Shown here: piece by piece, positions 26,519 through 35,530 of the stretch
Layout: every line of letters begins with the position of its first letter
How positions within the stretch are numbered: position 1 is the stretch's first letter
Assembly: GCA_030613245.1 (NCBI GenBank)
Contig: JAUWMI010000001.1
Location: forward strand, 230,258 to 294,257
Length of the DNA stretch: 64,000 nt
Direction of reading: 5' to 3'
Source of the DNA: Candidatus Sumerlaeota bacterium
GTDB taxonomy: Bacteria > Sumerlaeota > Sumerlaeia > MWCT01 > JAUWMI01
Translations under genes and position numbers: made by a program
Notes under the pieces: model-generated
Told to the model about the DNA's origin: nothing
What the model saw: the letters and a program-made list of their open reading frames with translations, nothing else
The model's database searches: none

Positions 26519-29500
26519 TCAGGGTAGGTTTGGCGGTTCGAGAGTCTCGATTATTGCTCGGTCGAGGATAAGGCTCGCAGTTGGCGCGTCTCCGGAATTG
26601 AAGTTGAGTATGTCGAAGGAGACAAGCAGCTCTTCACCAACACAGTTCGCTGGGGGCACAAAGTAGAGCCGATCGTATGTTGTGTTTGTCGTGCCCGGAG
26701 AGTTCGCTCCGTCACCAATGCTTGCAATGCCGAACGTGTGCGAGGCTTGAAAATTTCCAGTGTTGAATCGCAGCCGCATCTCGGGCACCAGCGCAGGGTT
26801 GGTCACGTCTGTGCGAACTTCAAATGTCCCTCGATACAGTTTGTCCGCCTCAATAGTTATATCGGCCGGATGATTCCCCCAGAAGCCAAACGTATTCGTG
26901 TTGGTTATTGCGCGCAGCTCAAGCGCGCCGGAGGAATAGATATACTGCGGCGAGCTGAACGCTATCGGTGCACCACCCGTTGTCCACCCATCCTGGCTCA
27001 GCTCGTACGTGTAGTCCTGAACAACTGTGGGAGTTGGGAGCGAAACCAGTGCAAAGCGATCAACCGTGACTGTATCCAGCGAAACTTCTGCCGTTGCCGC
27101 ATCATTAGGACTAAAGTTGAGAAGATCAAAGGCAAGCATAGCGGCCGTATCATTCGCTGGAGGGACAAAGTAAAGATCGTAATCCGTGCCCGCCACGTCG
27201 GGAGACGCGCCGCCGTCACCTGCGCTCTCAATCGAGAGCACATCATACTGCTGCAGGTTCAATGAGTTTGCGCGCAGCCGTATCCAGGGCACCACCGCCT
27301 GATCCGTTATATCTGTGGAGACATTGAACCGTGCGCGATAGAGGTATTCCGCGCTTGCAGGAATAGCATCCTGGGGACTCATCCAGTAACCGAAGGTGTT
27401 AGTATTCGTTGATGAGGCCATTATCAGGTAGTCAGCTTCCCAGGTGAACGCAGGGACAGTGAAGGCAACCGTTACCGTTCCAGTGGTCCAATCCTCGGGA
27501 TTCGGGATAAAGTCAAAGATAATCCGCCAGGGAGTGGGAGACGGAGTTGGGGTCGGTGTCGGTGTTGGGGAAGGCGTTGGAGTTGGCCCCGAGATTGCAA
27601 ACGTCACGGTATTGTTCCCTAAATCTACATCATCTGCAAGCCCAGTATCGTCTGCCCTGATGGTAAACAGCGTTTCACCCATCGGAACCGTTCCCGACGG
27701 AAGGTCTAATACGACTTGTGCTAATCGGCCCAGCTCGAGCACCGGAATAGTCGCAGTCGCTAGCGGCGTGCCACTTTCGCCTTCGCGCCGAATGGCGAGG
27801 GTCGTTTCGGGGGCACCCGGTGCCCCGGCGTTCCATACATCGGTGACGATCCGCCCGGACCCATCGGCTTCTGTTGTTGCGGAATGCAATGACGCTATGA
27901 GGTCTGTCCCACCAATGCGGATAGACAGTGTATTGTTATTTTCGTCGCTCTCGCTCACCAAGCCGTCTGGATCAACGACGGCAAAAAGTGTGTGGGCCGC
28001 CGCTGGTTCAACTACGATCCAGTTCGCTTCTACCGTTGAACTCGTTGCCCCGTCAAGCCAGCCATGGATAGTCTGCCGTACAATCTCGACTCCACCGCTC
28101 GATGGATCGCCATCATAGAACGCAACTACCACATTCTCAACACTGAGGTCGCCCAGGTTGCGCACCCTCGCCGAAAGTATCACTGGGTCACCAGGCAAGA
28201 AGTTGCCCCCTTGAGCGCTGAAGTCGCCTGCCACCATACCGAGGTCTTTTGCCAGCGGGCGCTTGAGCACGCCCAGGTCTACACGTCCAGGCGTAGGCAC
28301 GCCAGGTATCTCAACTACCTCGCCACCTTCCACCGTCAATGTCTTCGTCGTGGGTTGGATATCCACACGATTGTACGCAACGGTTAAGTTGCCCACATTG
28401 TCCCACACAGGAGCGAATGAGCGCTCCAGGAATGCGTCGGCGAAAAGACGCGCATCTCTACTCCATCGTCCAGAGGCTGGGTCATAAACCGCATAGTACC
28501 CATCCACGCCCTCTTGGCTTTGCTCCTGCCATAGAAGCACCAAGTTGCCCGCTGGGCCGAGCGTCATAGCATAATCAGCGAAAGCGACCGTCTGCGAGTC
28601 CGCACGCGCAATGGATGTTGTAGTGGATAAATTATAGTTTAGAACCAGATCCTCGTTCCGCTGCCAGACTAGATATACATCTCCAGAATCCCCCAGCGCC
28701 GCGCGAATCGTGCGGTCCGCCGCCGAATCATTGGTCAGCCGTCCCGTGGGGCTCCACTCCACGCTATCCCACAGGGAGTAGTATATCTCTTGGTCCGCCG
28801 TCGTGCTGGTGTCACCATCCATATCCCGGGTCCAAGCGTAGATGGCCTTATTGCCCTTGCCTGCCATGCTCTGCGACATGCGATAGGGCAGATCTCCCAC
28901 GAGCGTCTGCGCCGCGCTCCACGAATGCGACTCTGGATCCCATTTGGAATAAAGCACGAGGCTGTTTGATGTTGCCCCTTGCGGTCCCTCGCCTATTAGC
29001 AGGTTTACCTGATTCTCCGTCCAGACTGCAAGTACACTACCATCTCCCATTGGACCGCACACCAGCGGTGTGTGGTCAAGGTGGTCATTGTGTGTTAGTT
29101 CCTCCGGTTCGCTCCATATATTCAACGCCCGGTCCCAGCGCGACCAGACGATTTCCATTTCCGCTGCCATCGCCCGGATGTCCGCCGTGTCGAAGTTTGG
29201 GTCTTTCACCCGCTCCCAGACAGCTACGGCATCACCATCCCTATCGAAGGCGATGCTCGGCGCAAACTCCGCCTGGGTATCAACGGCAATAGGCGCAGGC
29301 GTTGTCCAGTCCATTCCATCAAACCACATCCAATTTATGTCGGTGAATTGCAAGTCTCCCGGCGCGCCATTATCCGAGACATAGACCAACATCAGCTCCG
29401 TCCCGTAAGGTGCTAAAGAGGGCTCGGAATAGGGAAAGACGTTCTCGATGAGCGGCAGGTCAGCTTGACGCGAAACGGGCGATTTGGCCGCCCTGAGAAA

Positions 29501-32188
29501 CTCCTCCCGCTCTTCTTTTGTTCCGCCCATCATACGAAAAGCCTCGAGCGGATAGAGCCCGCCAATCTCTACTTGTGCTGATGGCTCATAGACCACAAGT
29601 CGTGCAGGACCATCTTTCAGATACTCCCGATTCATAGGTTTCGGAACAGGATTGTTGGAAGCAGAAGGCTTGAGAACAAATATATAGTTCTTCTCCGCCA
29701 AACCTGATTTTGCTGGAATTGTCACACTAACAAATACATACTCATAAGGCCCCAATGTGATGATCCACCACCTGAATTCTGCCCCAGCGTATGCCCTGAA
29801 GCGTAATTCTTTGATGAGATCTCCAGGCACCTGGAAGGTGACTCCGGGTCTGCCGCCAATATAAAGACGCATTTTGATTTTGCCCAAACTCGGCTCATAA
29901 GCTGCTTCTACCCCAACATCTCCTTTTATCTCCATTCGGTCAAACTCAAACTCTGGCTCGAGAGCGAACACAATCTGGCCACCCAACTCCGGTTCCACAT
30001 AGATGATGATGGAAATAGCCTTTACCAAGTTCCCTAAGCCAGGAATGCGGCCCACCACGCTGGAAAGTCCAGGGCCGAGTAAGTCCAGCAGTCCTACCCT
30101 AGCCAGCTCCAGTTTCAGTACAAGGGAGCCTTCCACAAACACTTCATTAAAGGTTATCCCGCTGATGACCTTAGCTGTTCCACTGGCGCCCCCCTTGATC
30201 TTACCTGTTATCTCTTTTTTTCCAATGTATAACTTCATCTTTGGGCTACGCGTAACGCCCGGCTTTGTTGGCCTTTGTAGCCGTTTTACCCTGCCTCCCG
30301 CTGCGCCAATCCCAAAGGCAGCTTCCCAATCTCCGTCTGAAATAGTGTAGTCAAAACTAGCGTTGGCTGCAAACTCGGCGCCAAACTTCCCAATGACCGG
30401 GAGATCAAAAACGTGCTTGATTGCAGACTTGGGGAAGCTGAAATCTAACGCTATATGGATGTCATCATTATCAGTCTTCTGGATGGAGAACCAGGGAGTA
30501 AATTTGATGATCGCAGGAGGCAATGGAATGACCACCACTGGTTTTTCAAACGGATCTGTGCTCACCCCCTCGTTGTTTTTAGCGATAACCCTTACTTTGT
30601 TCGCACTCGGGCTCAAAGCGCCAGGGAAATCTGTCCCCATATTGAATTGAGCGGTAGCCCCATGTGTTGTCCCTGGCACCACCGCCTTAAGCGTGTCATT
30701 TGCGTAGAACTCTACCACTCCAGGTGTGCCGTTCCAATCTACTGTCGCCATGTATTCGTTATGAACCGTCAGACCTTCTAGGGAAATGCCTTCGTATTTT
30801 CCCCGCAGGCCTGTTATGACCGGCTTCGTGCCATCTGAAGGATACATCTCGAAATCACGAACGATCTGTTTGTTCTGCGAGGGCGGGTTGAGTGGAGCTA
30901 AATAGGTTGCATAACCCGTCTTGGTTCCAGTTATATCTGAGGCGCTCTCTGCATCGACGCCCGTAAACGAATACTCGCCCTGGGCGGTCGTTTGAGTTGT
31001 TAGCCCTGCAACTGCAACCTGGACGTCCTCAAGAGGCTCGAGAGTAAGACCATCGCGCACTTTGCCCACCAAGTCATATTGACCTTCGTAAAACAAATGC
31101 CCCACCGCATAGCCATTCCGCTCGCGGTCAGTTATGATTTGGTAGTGTACCGTGTAGTTACCTGGCATCAATCCGCCGCTAATTGTTTGCTTAGCACGCC
31201 ATTCTCCCTCACTGCTATTGTAAGTCAAAGGCCCTCTTTCCAGCTCTATCCGATCTGTGTCTCGGAGCGACCATGTAAACAGACCTGCAGTAACTTCCCC
31301 GTGCAGAGTATCTATTGCGCGTGCATTTAGTGATAAAACCCGCATGCCCATGTTATAAAATTGCTGTACGTTGAGTATGACATCATCGGCAAGTGGGACT
31401 AAGGTCACATCCCTTATACTACTCGCCATACAAGTCGGAGTGAAGGATTCTGAGTAACTGTTGTAGCCCGTCTTGCTGACATCCAGATTGTGTATCTCGC
31501 ATGGCACTGAACTGAAATAATACTCCCCGTTAGAATCAGTTGTGTCACTATAGGAGCCCCATTGCACGCTGGCTCCTGAAATGCGGGCACCAGTATAAAA
31601 ATCGGTTACCGTCCCACAAAAGTTCGCTGTCGGGCTCTCCCAACAAATTGTATAGTTCTCCACTGAATACACCGCATCACACGGCTCAGTAGTGTCTATT
31701 GGCCCAGAAGTAGCTCCATGCCTGAATTGGATAGATATTGTATAATCACGGCACCCCTCCTGAGAGGAATCCACATCTAGGCCAAGTGTCCGAACAGTGC
31801 TTTGACAAGTCGGTATGTACACCCAGTCTTTATCGTCGGCCCCAGAACCATATATATAAGCTTGCAGAACACCTGCCGCCGCGATCTCCGCACAAATGGT
31901 AACTTCAACTCTATTCGTCAGACCAACCACAGCACTTGATCCATCAGGTGGTGATACCTCCACAGATTCAATATAGCTACCAGCGACTGCGGTCCCGCTT
32001 AAGGCGTAGATTAAGCCATCTTCTCCGAGTGCTGCACCGTGCATCTGCCGAGCTGCGTTCATTGAGGAGACGAACTCCCAAGTGGGCACATCTGCTGCTG
32101 ACATGCAAGGTATGAAACATGAAATCAAGGTAGCAACGATCGATAGAGAAAGACAATACTTGACCTTAGCTACATTTTTCTTTCCCAT
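26519..32188 (-). CDS. Very large secreted multidomain protein with CARDB-like domains and Pro-Thr linker, 1889 aa
   Basis: Extracellular modular protein of unknown role. Signal peptide to about residue 31. Residues 34-62 form one kelch-like unit (MNAARQMHGAALGEDGLIYALSG) that stops abruptly. Carboxypeptidase-regulatory-like beta domains lie at about 190-265 (FCGTVTDFYTGARISGASV) and 370-450. A long beta-rich stretch runs 560-860. Around 920-1290 are repeats of the type SIAFDRDGDAVAVWERV, a probable beta-propeller. Two CARDB-like adhesion domains lie at about 1330-1530. A PTPTPSPTPTP linker at about 1533-1553 is followed by two homologous C-terminal repeats of about 165 residues (each with TNTNTFG, then YFVPPAN, then LLNF or ILNF). 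GGGAGG lies 10 bp before the ATG. No anchor motif (LPxTG, PEP-CTERM) is seen. Confidence 0.85.
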   Translation of the reverse strand: MGKKNVAKVKYCLSLSIVATLISCFIPCMSAADVPTWEFVSSMNAARQMHGAALGEDGLIYALSGTAVAGSYIESVEVSPPDGSSAVVGLTNRVEVTICAEIAAAGVLQAYIYGSGADDKDWVYIPTCQSTVRTLGLDVDSSQEGCRDYTISIQFRHGATSGPIDTTEPCDAVYSVENYTICWESPTANFCGTVTDFYTGARISGASVQWGSYSDTTDSNGEYYFSSVPCEIHNLDVSKTGYNSYSESFTPTCMASSIRDVTLVPLADDVILNVQQFYNMGMRVLSLNARAIDTLHGEVTAGLFTWSLRDTDRIELERGPLTYNSSEGEWRAKQTISGGLMPGNYTVHYQIITDRERNGYAVGHLFYEGQYDLVGKVRDGLTLEPLEDVQVAVAGLTTQTTAQGEYSFTGVDAESASDITGTKTGYATYLAPLNPPSQNKQIVRDFEMYPSDGTKPVITGLRGKYEGISLEGLTVHNEYMATVDWNGTPGVVEFYANDTLKAVVPGTTHGATAQFNMGTDFPGALSPSANKVRVIAKNNEGVSTDPFEKPVVVIPLPPAIIKFTPWFSIQKTDNDDIHIALDFSFPKSAIKHVFDLPVIGKFGAEFAANASFDYTISDGDWEAAFGIGAAGGRVKRLQRPTKPGVTRSPKMKLYIGKKEITGKIKGGASGTAKVISGITFNEVFVEGSLVLKLELARVGLLDLLGPGLSSVVGRIPGLGNLVKAISIIIYVEPELGGQIVFALEPEFEFDRMEIKGDVGVEAAYEPSLGKIKMRLYIGGRPGVTFQVPGDLIKELRFRAYAGAEFRWWIITLGPYEYVFVSVTIPAKSGLAEKNYIFVLKPSASNNPVPKPMNREYLKDGPARLVVYEPSAQVEIGGLYPLEAFRMMGGTKEEREEFLRAAKSPVSRQADLPLIENVFPYSEPSLAPYGTELMLVYVSDNGAPGDLQFTDINWMWFDGMDWTTPAPIAVDTQAEFAPSIAFDRDGDAVAVWERVKDPNFDTADIRAMAAEMEIVWSRWDRALNIWSEPEELTHNDHLDHTPLVCGPMGDGSVLAVWTENQVNLLIGEGPQGATSNSLVLYSKWDPESHSWSAAQTLVGDLPYRMSQSMAGKGNKAIYAWTRDMDGDTSTTADQEIYYSLWDSVEWSPTGRLTNDSAADRTIRAALGDSGDVYLVWQRNEDLVLNYNLSTTTSIARADSQTVAFADYAMTLGPAGNLVLLWQEQSQEGVDGYYAVYDPASGRWSRDARLFADAFLERSFAPVWDNVGNLTVAYNRVDIQPTTKTLTVEGGEVVEIPGVPTPGRVDLGVLKRPLAKDLGMVAGDFSAQGGNFLPGDPVILSARVRNLGDLSVENVVVAFYDGDPSSGGVEIVRQTIHGWLDGATSSTVEANWIVVEPAAAHTLFAVVDPDGLVSESDENNNTLSIRIGGTDLIASLHSATTEADGSGRIVTDVWNAGAPGAPETTLAIRREGESGTPLATATIPVLELGRLAQVVLDLPSGTVPMGETLFTIRADDTGLADDVDLGNNTVTFAISGPTPTPSPTPTPTPTPSPTPWRIIFDFIPNPEDWTTGTVTVAFTVPAFTWEADYLIMASSTNTNTFGYWMSPQDAIPASAEYLYRARFNVSTDITDQAVVPWIRLRANSLNLQQYDVLSIESAGDGGASPDVAGTDYDLYFVPPANDTAAMLAFDLLNFSPNDAATAEVSLDTVTVDRFALVSLPTPTVVQDYTYELSQDGWTTGGAPIAFSSPQYIYSSGALELRAITNTNTFGFWGNHPADITIEADKLYRGTFEVRTDVTNPALVPEMRLRFNTGNFQASHTFGIASIGDGANSPGTTNTTYDRLYFVPPANCVGEELLVSFDILNFNSGDAPTASLILDRAIIETLEPPNLP

Positions 32189-32326
32189 TTGACCCTTACC
32201 TCCCTTTCATAGAATCATATAAATAGAATCATAAATGGAAGCCATTGTTGTCTGCGTCGACTAATTCAGGAATTGCCAGAATTGGGAATTGGGACGATAA
32301 TCAGTGGCCACACAAACATATAACCA

Positions 32327-32470
32327 CTAATCATCCGAGGCCGCATTAATCGCCGCCTGAATAGTTGCATAATCTCCCTGAACAGTAATCGCCCCTGCTT
32401 GTGATATTAGAGGAAAGAGAAGCAACAAGAGAAGAACGGAAATGTTGAGGTGGGAAATTAACCTTGGTGT
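32327..32470 (-). pseudogene. N-terminal remnant of a secreted parallel beta-helix protein
   Basis: On the minus strand an in-frame stretch reads LNISVLLLLLLFPLISQAGA, a signal-peptide-like segment, followed by ITVQGDYATIQAAINAASDD and a TAG stop. The TIQAAINAA block is the usual first turn of secreted right-handed beta-helix (pectate-lyase-like) proteins. No ATG, GTG or TTG precedes the signal in this frame and the stop follows after about 20 residues of mature protein. It is best read as a broken gene in the 1.66-kb gap 32189-33848. Confidence 0.6.
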
Positions 32471-33225
32471 TTACGAGTTGTGCATGTTTGGGGTCCTCTG
32501 CTGACAAGCGTGCCTATACTAAAGGATTGCTTTATGACATTTTATTGATTTCCGTTGGACACGTAGCATTATGATATACTGGCAATTGCCGTAGTGGATT
32601 TCAGTCTCTGATTGTCTGTATGGCATATGCATTAAGCGATGTCAATAAAAAACCCATCAAATTCTAATATGATGAAAAAATAAATTGGCACATAGAGACC
32701 TGCCATAGGAATTGATAACGGAGGCGGTATGAGAATGAACGTAGAGGTGCAGATCGCCAGACCTTTAGGACAGACTGTGGGCATAAATCTTCCTTAAGCT
32801 CGCTGCAATAGTTATCCCTCCGATGCCCGCAGTCCATCTTTCTTCCCCGCAAAAACCTCTTGCCAAATATTAAGCAAGTTTATAGTTTTTTCTGCGAATC
32901 ACCCCAAAGGTTTCTTTTCGTCTTAGTCACACTTGAATGAGAATGCTTAAGGCGCTTGCTGAACTCGTTTATCTGAGATTTATGCGGGATTTAGAATTAA
33001 GAAATGAGAAACCGAAAATGTTTGGATGATCTTTCCTAACCGTTACCAAAATACCCTCTTGCTACATCTTCTTTCTTCTGCCCAGCATTTCCTCTCTTCA
33101 GCAATGATACACATCTATCCGCCAGGCATAAATGGGTTTGTCTCGCCGCTCGTTATATACTAACTCAGAGTGCCCGAAAATGCATCAGGCTGGAAGTTAG
33201 AATGTTTACACCTCAGTGGGAATCC

Positions 33226-33371
33226 TTTGGAGTGCGTAAGCGGAGCTTGCGCTTTCATGGGCCGAAGCGAAGCTTTGGGCTGTTTCGTAAGCTGCGCTTA
33301 CGACCAGTAGGCCCTGCCCGCCTCAGGCGGGAAAGCGGTAGCTCCACTGCGTTTCGCTACCGCACTCCAAA
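33226..33371. repeat. Multi-hairpin palindromic element with 11-bp terminal inverted repeats (146 bp)
   Basis: The ends are perfect inverted repeats: TTTGGAGTGCG at 33226-33236 and CGCACTCCAAA at 33361-33371. Inside are at least three further hairpins: CGTAAGC-TGC-GCTTACG, CCCGCCT-C-AGGCGGG, and GGTAGC with GCTACC around a 13-nt loop. A GC-rich block of AAGC/GCTT units fills the left half. No coding capacity. It looks like a non-autonomous, folded mobile or structural RNA/DNA element. Confidence 0.7.
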
Positions 33372-33529
33372 AAAACCGCCTTTCTAAGACAGTTCGCTTT
33401 CATGATTACAAGATATTTTAACGCTGGAGTTCTTGCTTAAGGATTCCCGGGATCAAAAAAAGGAGCACTTTGAGATACTAAGAGAAGACCTGAATGTATC
33501 CAAATTGTGCGGATGGGGAAGGTATATAA

Positions 33530-33679
33530 TTACAATTTCTGTGGTGATAGGGCTTCCAAGCGGGGGAGAATGTTATTCCAACGTTCCTGGACTTCCTCTT
33601 TTAGCGTTGGTCTTGCGGTCAGGACGAGCATTTCCGTCAACTCGAAGTTCTCGAGGTGTGCTGTAACATGCCCATCCTG
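33530..33679 (-). pseudogene. Duplicate 3'-end fragment of the 707-aa secreted-protein gene at 35531-37654
   Basis: On the minus strand this fragment encodes QDGHVTAHLENFELTEMLVL, continues TARPTLKEEVQERWNNILPR and ends LEALSPQKL before a TAA. The intact gene ends with the same segment, differing in a few residues (for example N for H, K for N, AVSLQKF at the end). DNA identity continues about 45 bp beyond the stop to 33478. The fragment has no start and its 5' side joins unrelated DNA at 33680, including a CGCAGAGTCGCAGCGCC-type repeat. Confidence 0.88.
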
Positions 33680-33785
33680 TCTGATGATTTTATTTAACGC
33701 AGAGTCGCAGCGCCGCAGAGAAAAATTTTGAGTACCTAAACTTCAAACTTAAGGTCCGAACCCAAAACTTTTTTTTACAAAAAAA

Positions 33786-33806
33786 CGCCCGGGATAATCC
33801 CGGGCG
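33786..33806 (-). terminator. Rho-independent terminator after the 309-aa secreted protein
   Basis: A 10-bp perfect GC-rich stem (CGCCCGGGAT with ATCCCGGGCG) has a single-base centre A. Read on the minus strand it is followed directly by a run of seven T. It lies 42 bp after the stop of the secreted-protein gene at 33849. Confidence 0.88.
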
Positions 33807-33848
33807 GTCGATCGTTAACGGGATCTGAATGTTTTTTTTGATCTTGTA

Positions 33849-34778
33849 TTATTCGTAAAGCAACCAGCTGCTGTCCACTGCTGTGGCTGGTGGAATCTGG
33901 GCTACACGCAGGTTGTCGAAAATCACATAAGAGGTATCAGCGGGAGCAAGTGAAGTGTAAGTATCTTCCATTCCGAGGCAGACTTTGCCCGAGGTCCACC
34001 TCTGTGCCGGGTCAGAGAGGGTGGCGATCAAATACCCATCCATATACACCCTGACGACCTTGCTAATATATGTGATTCTCAGCTCGAGCCACTGATCACC
34101 CGTACAACCCGGGTAGTTGGTGGTTGAGTAATATCCTACGGTAGAGCCGTCGAACGGATCTGTGCCGTTACTATTGGATTCGCCAACGTTTCCACTGACC
34201 TCAAAGACACCACCGTCAGCAGCGTCGTCCGCCACAGCGGAATCGCCCCTGAAGAGCACATAATCGACGCTTGCGCCAGCATCCCCGGTACCCTGATAAT
34301 AGTAACCGTCTGTTTCAACTGGAGAATTCGCGGTGCCGTCCTGGTAGTAATTGACCAACTGAGTTCCGGTGTGATTGATGCCCACTCGATAATACTCCGT
34401 GGAGCCGGTACCGCCTGCGGGTGGGGGTCCATTCACCCGGAAAAATACGTCCACGTCAACCATATAATCCTCTGAGAAGGTTTGGTTGGTATAGACATTG
34501 GTACCGGTAAGGGCGCTGGCAGTCAGGTTGACTTGCATTCGCAAACCGTTCTTTGAACTATCAGAGGTATTGGGCGCTACTGGAATGTTGGTACCGGCAT
34601 GAATAGTGGCCGCTGAATAATCCCAAGCGAAGTCCACCTGGACATCCGTTCCGTTCACCTGGGTGTAATTTGCCGAAGTGTCGGCGTTAAAATCATCAGA
34701 CAAAATGACAGTTTGAGCAAATGCGAGAGGGAGTAAAGAAACAGAAAGGAAAATTACCAGCAAATGTCTTTTCTTCAT
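33849..34778 (-). CDS. Secreted LamG/concanavalin-like protein, 309 aa
   Basis: Probable extracellular beta-sandwich protein. The signal peptide MKKRHLLVIFLSVSLLPLAFA ends before QTVILSDDFN, a frequent start of laminin-G/concanavalin-like domains in secreted proteins. The later motif EDTYTSLAPADTSYVIFDNLRVAQ (last part IFDNLRV) is the usual final strand of that fold. The composition is Thr/Asn/Gly/Asp-rich and contains the cysteine pairs C249 and C288 region only loosely. The ATG at 34778 has AAAGGAGG 9 bp upstream, much better than the ATG at 34841. It has its own terminator. It lies between the intact 707-aa gene and the displaced duplicate of that gene's 3' end, so it may be an inserted passenger. 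No enzymatic motif seen. Confidence 0.75.
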   Translation of the reverse strand: MKKRHLLVIFLSVSLLPLAFAQTVILSDDFNADTSANYTQVNGTDVQVDFAWDYSAATIHAGTNIPVAPNTSDSSKNGLRMQVNLTASALTGTNVYTNQTFSEDYMVDVDVFFRVNGPPPAGGTGSTEYYRVGINHTGTQLVNYYQDGTANSPVETDGYYYQGTGDAGASVDYVLFRGDSAVADDAADGGVFEVSGNVGESNSNGTDPFDGSTVGYYSTTNYPGCTGDQWLELRITYISKVVRVYMDGYLIATLSDPAQRWTSGKVCLGMEDTYTSLAPADTSYVIFDNLRVAQIPPATAVDSSWLLYE

Positions 34779-35167
34779 AATTAATCCTCCTTTGATTGTT
34801 TGGATAAATTCAAACCTGCTAACCTGAAGTTTCTGAGTCACCTCCTTTGCTTATGTGCTACAATATGGTATACTCGACACCTATTTAAACTCTTCGAAAA
34901 AATATGACAAATTAAGCCATGTCCAAAAGAAAAGATACATATATTATTTATAATAGTATAATGCAAATCACAAGTATTTTCTATATAAAATTCAAAAAGT
35001 TAAGGAGAACCTGCGAGAACCTGTGGGGTCAGAGCTTATTTCTGCGATTCTTAGTAGACAGTTCATTAGGTAAGTCTTCAGTCCTCAGTCTAGCCGATTG
35101 CGGATTTCGGAATGCGGAATGATTGGCAAAAAAGACAAAACCACTAAGAGCACAGAGAGGAGCCTAA

Positions 35168-35195
35168 AGTCCTCAGACCTTTTTGGACAATTTTC
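35168..35195 (-). repeat. Dispersed repeat D, copy 3
   Basis: GTCCTCAGACCTTTTTGGAC followed by AATTTTCG matches copies at 25290-25315 and 26375-26405. It lies about 340 bp past the stop of the 707-aa secreted-protein gene. A short ACCACTAAGAGCACAGAG stretch just before it resembles another common dispersed repeat. Confidence 0.6.
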
Positions 35196-35229
35196 GAGCA
35201 AAAATACTGTGTAATTCGCAAGAAGAAGA

Positions 35230-35338
35230 TTAAGAACCCCTAACAAAAAGAGCTATCAAACCACGACGGCACGACACAAATGTGCCTTAGGCGCACATTT
35301 TGATGGTCTCTCTTGGCGCTCCTAATAAGAAGACTTAA
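35230..35338. repeat. MITE-like element A, copy 2 (109 bp, inverted and internally shorter)
   Basis: Begins TTAAGAAC and ends with an imperfect match of the terminal inverted repeat (GACTTAA). It shares CCACGACGGCACGAC (35261-35275), the flanking CTATCAAA, and the ATTTTGAT/GTCTCTCT block with the copy at 11385-11539, in opposite orientation. About 45 bp of internal sequence is missing relative to copy 1. The rest of the gap 34779-35530 has no gene. Confidence 0.65.
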
Positions 35339-35530
35339 ATCCCATGTCCTTCTCTCTTCGCCTACATGGCCAGGTTGATAATGCGCCTGTGGCGTGATGC
35401 CCGTGCCACCTCCTTATTAAGCTTCCGAGATACCTAAGTCCCGGAGATGTTCAGAACATTCATTCTGTTACTGGATTTAAGAGAAAACCTGAATGTATCC
35501 AAATGGCGCGGATGGGGAAGATGTGTACAC

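Noticed and set aside
27444..28118. Long plus-strand frame opposite the large secreted-protein gene
   Set aside because: It is low-complexity and antisense to the well-supported minus-strand gene, reflecting the PT linker and codon bias.
32700..32799. Plus-strand beta-helix remnant (IDNGGGMRMNVEVQIARPLG)
   Set aside because: Resembles a beta-helix repeat only loosely, is short, and ends at a stop; not enough to call.
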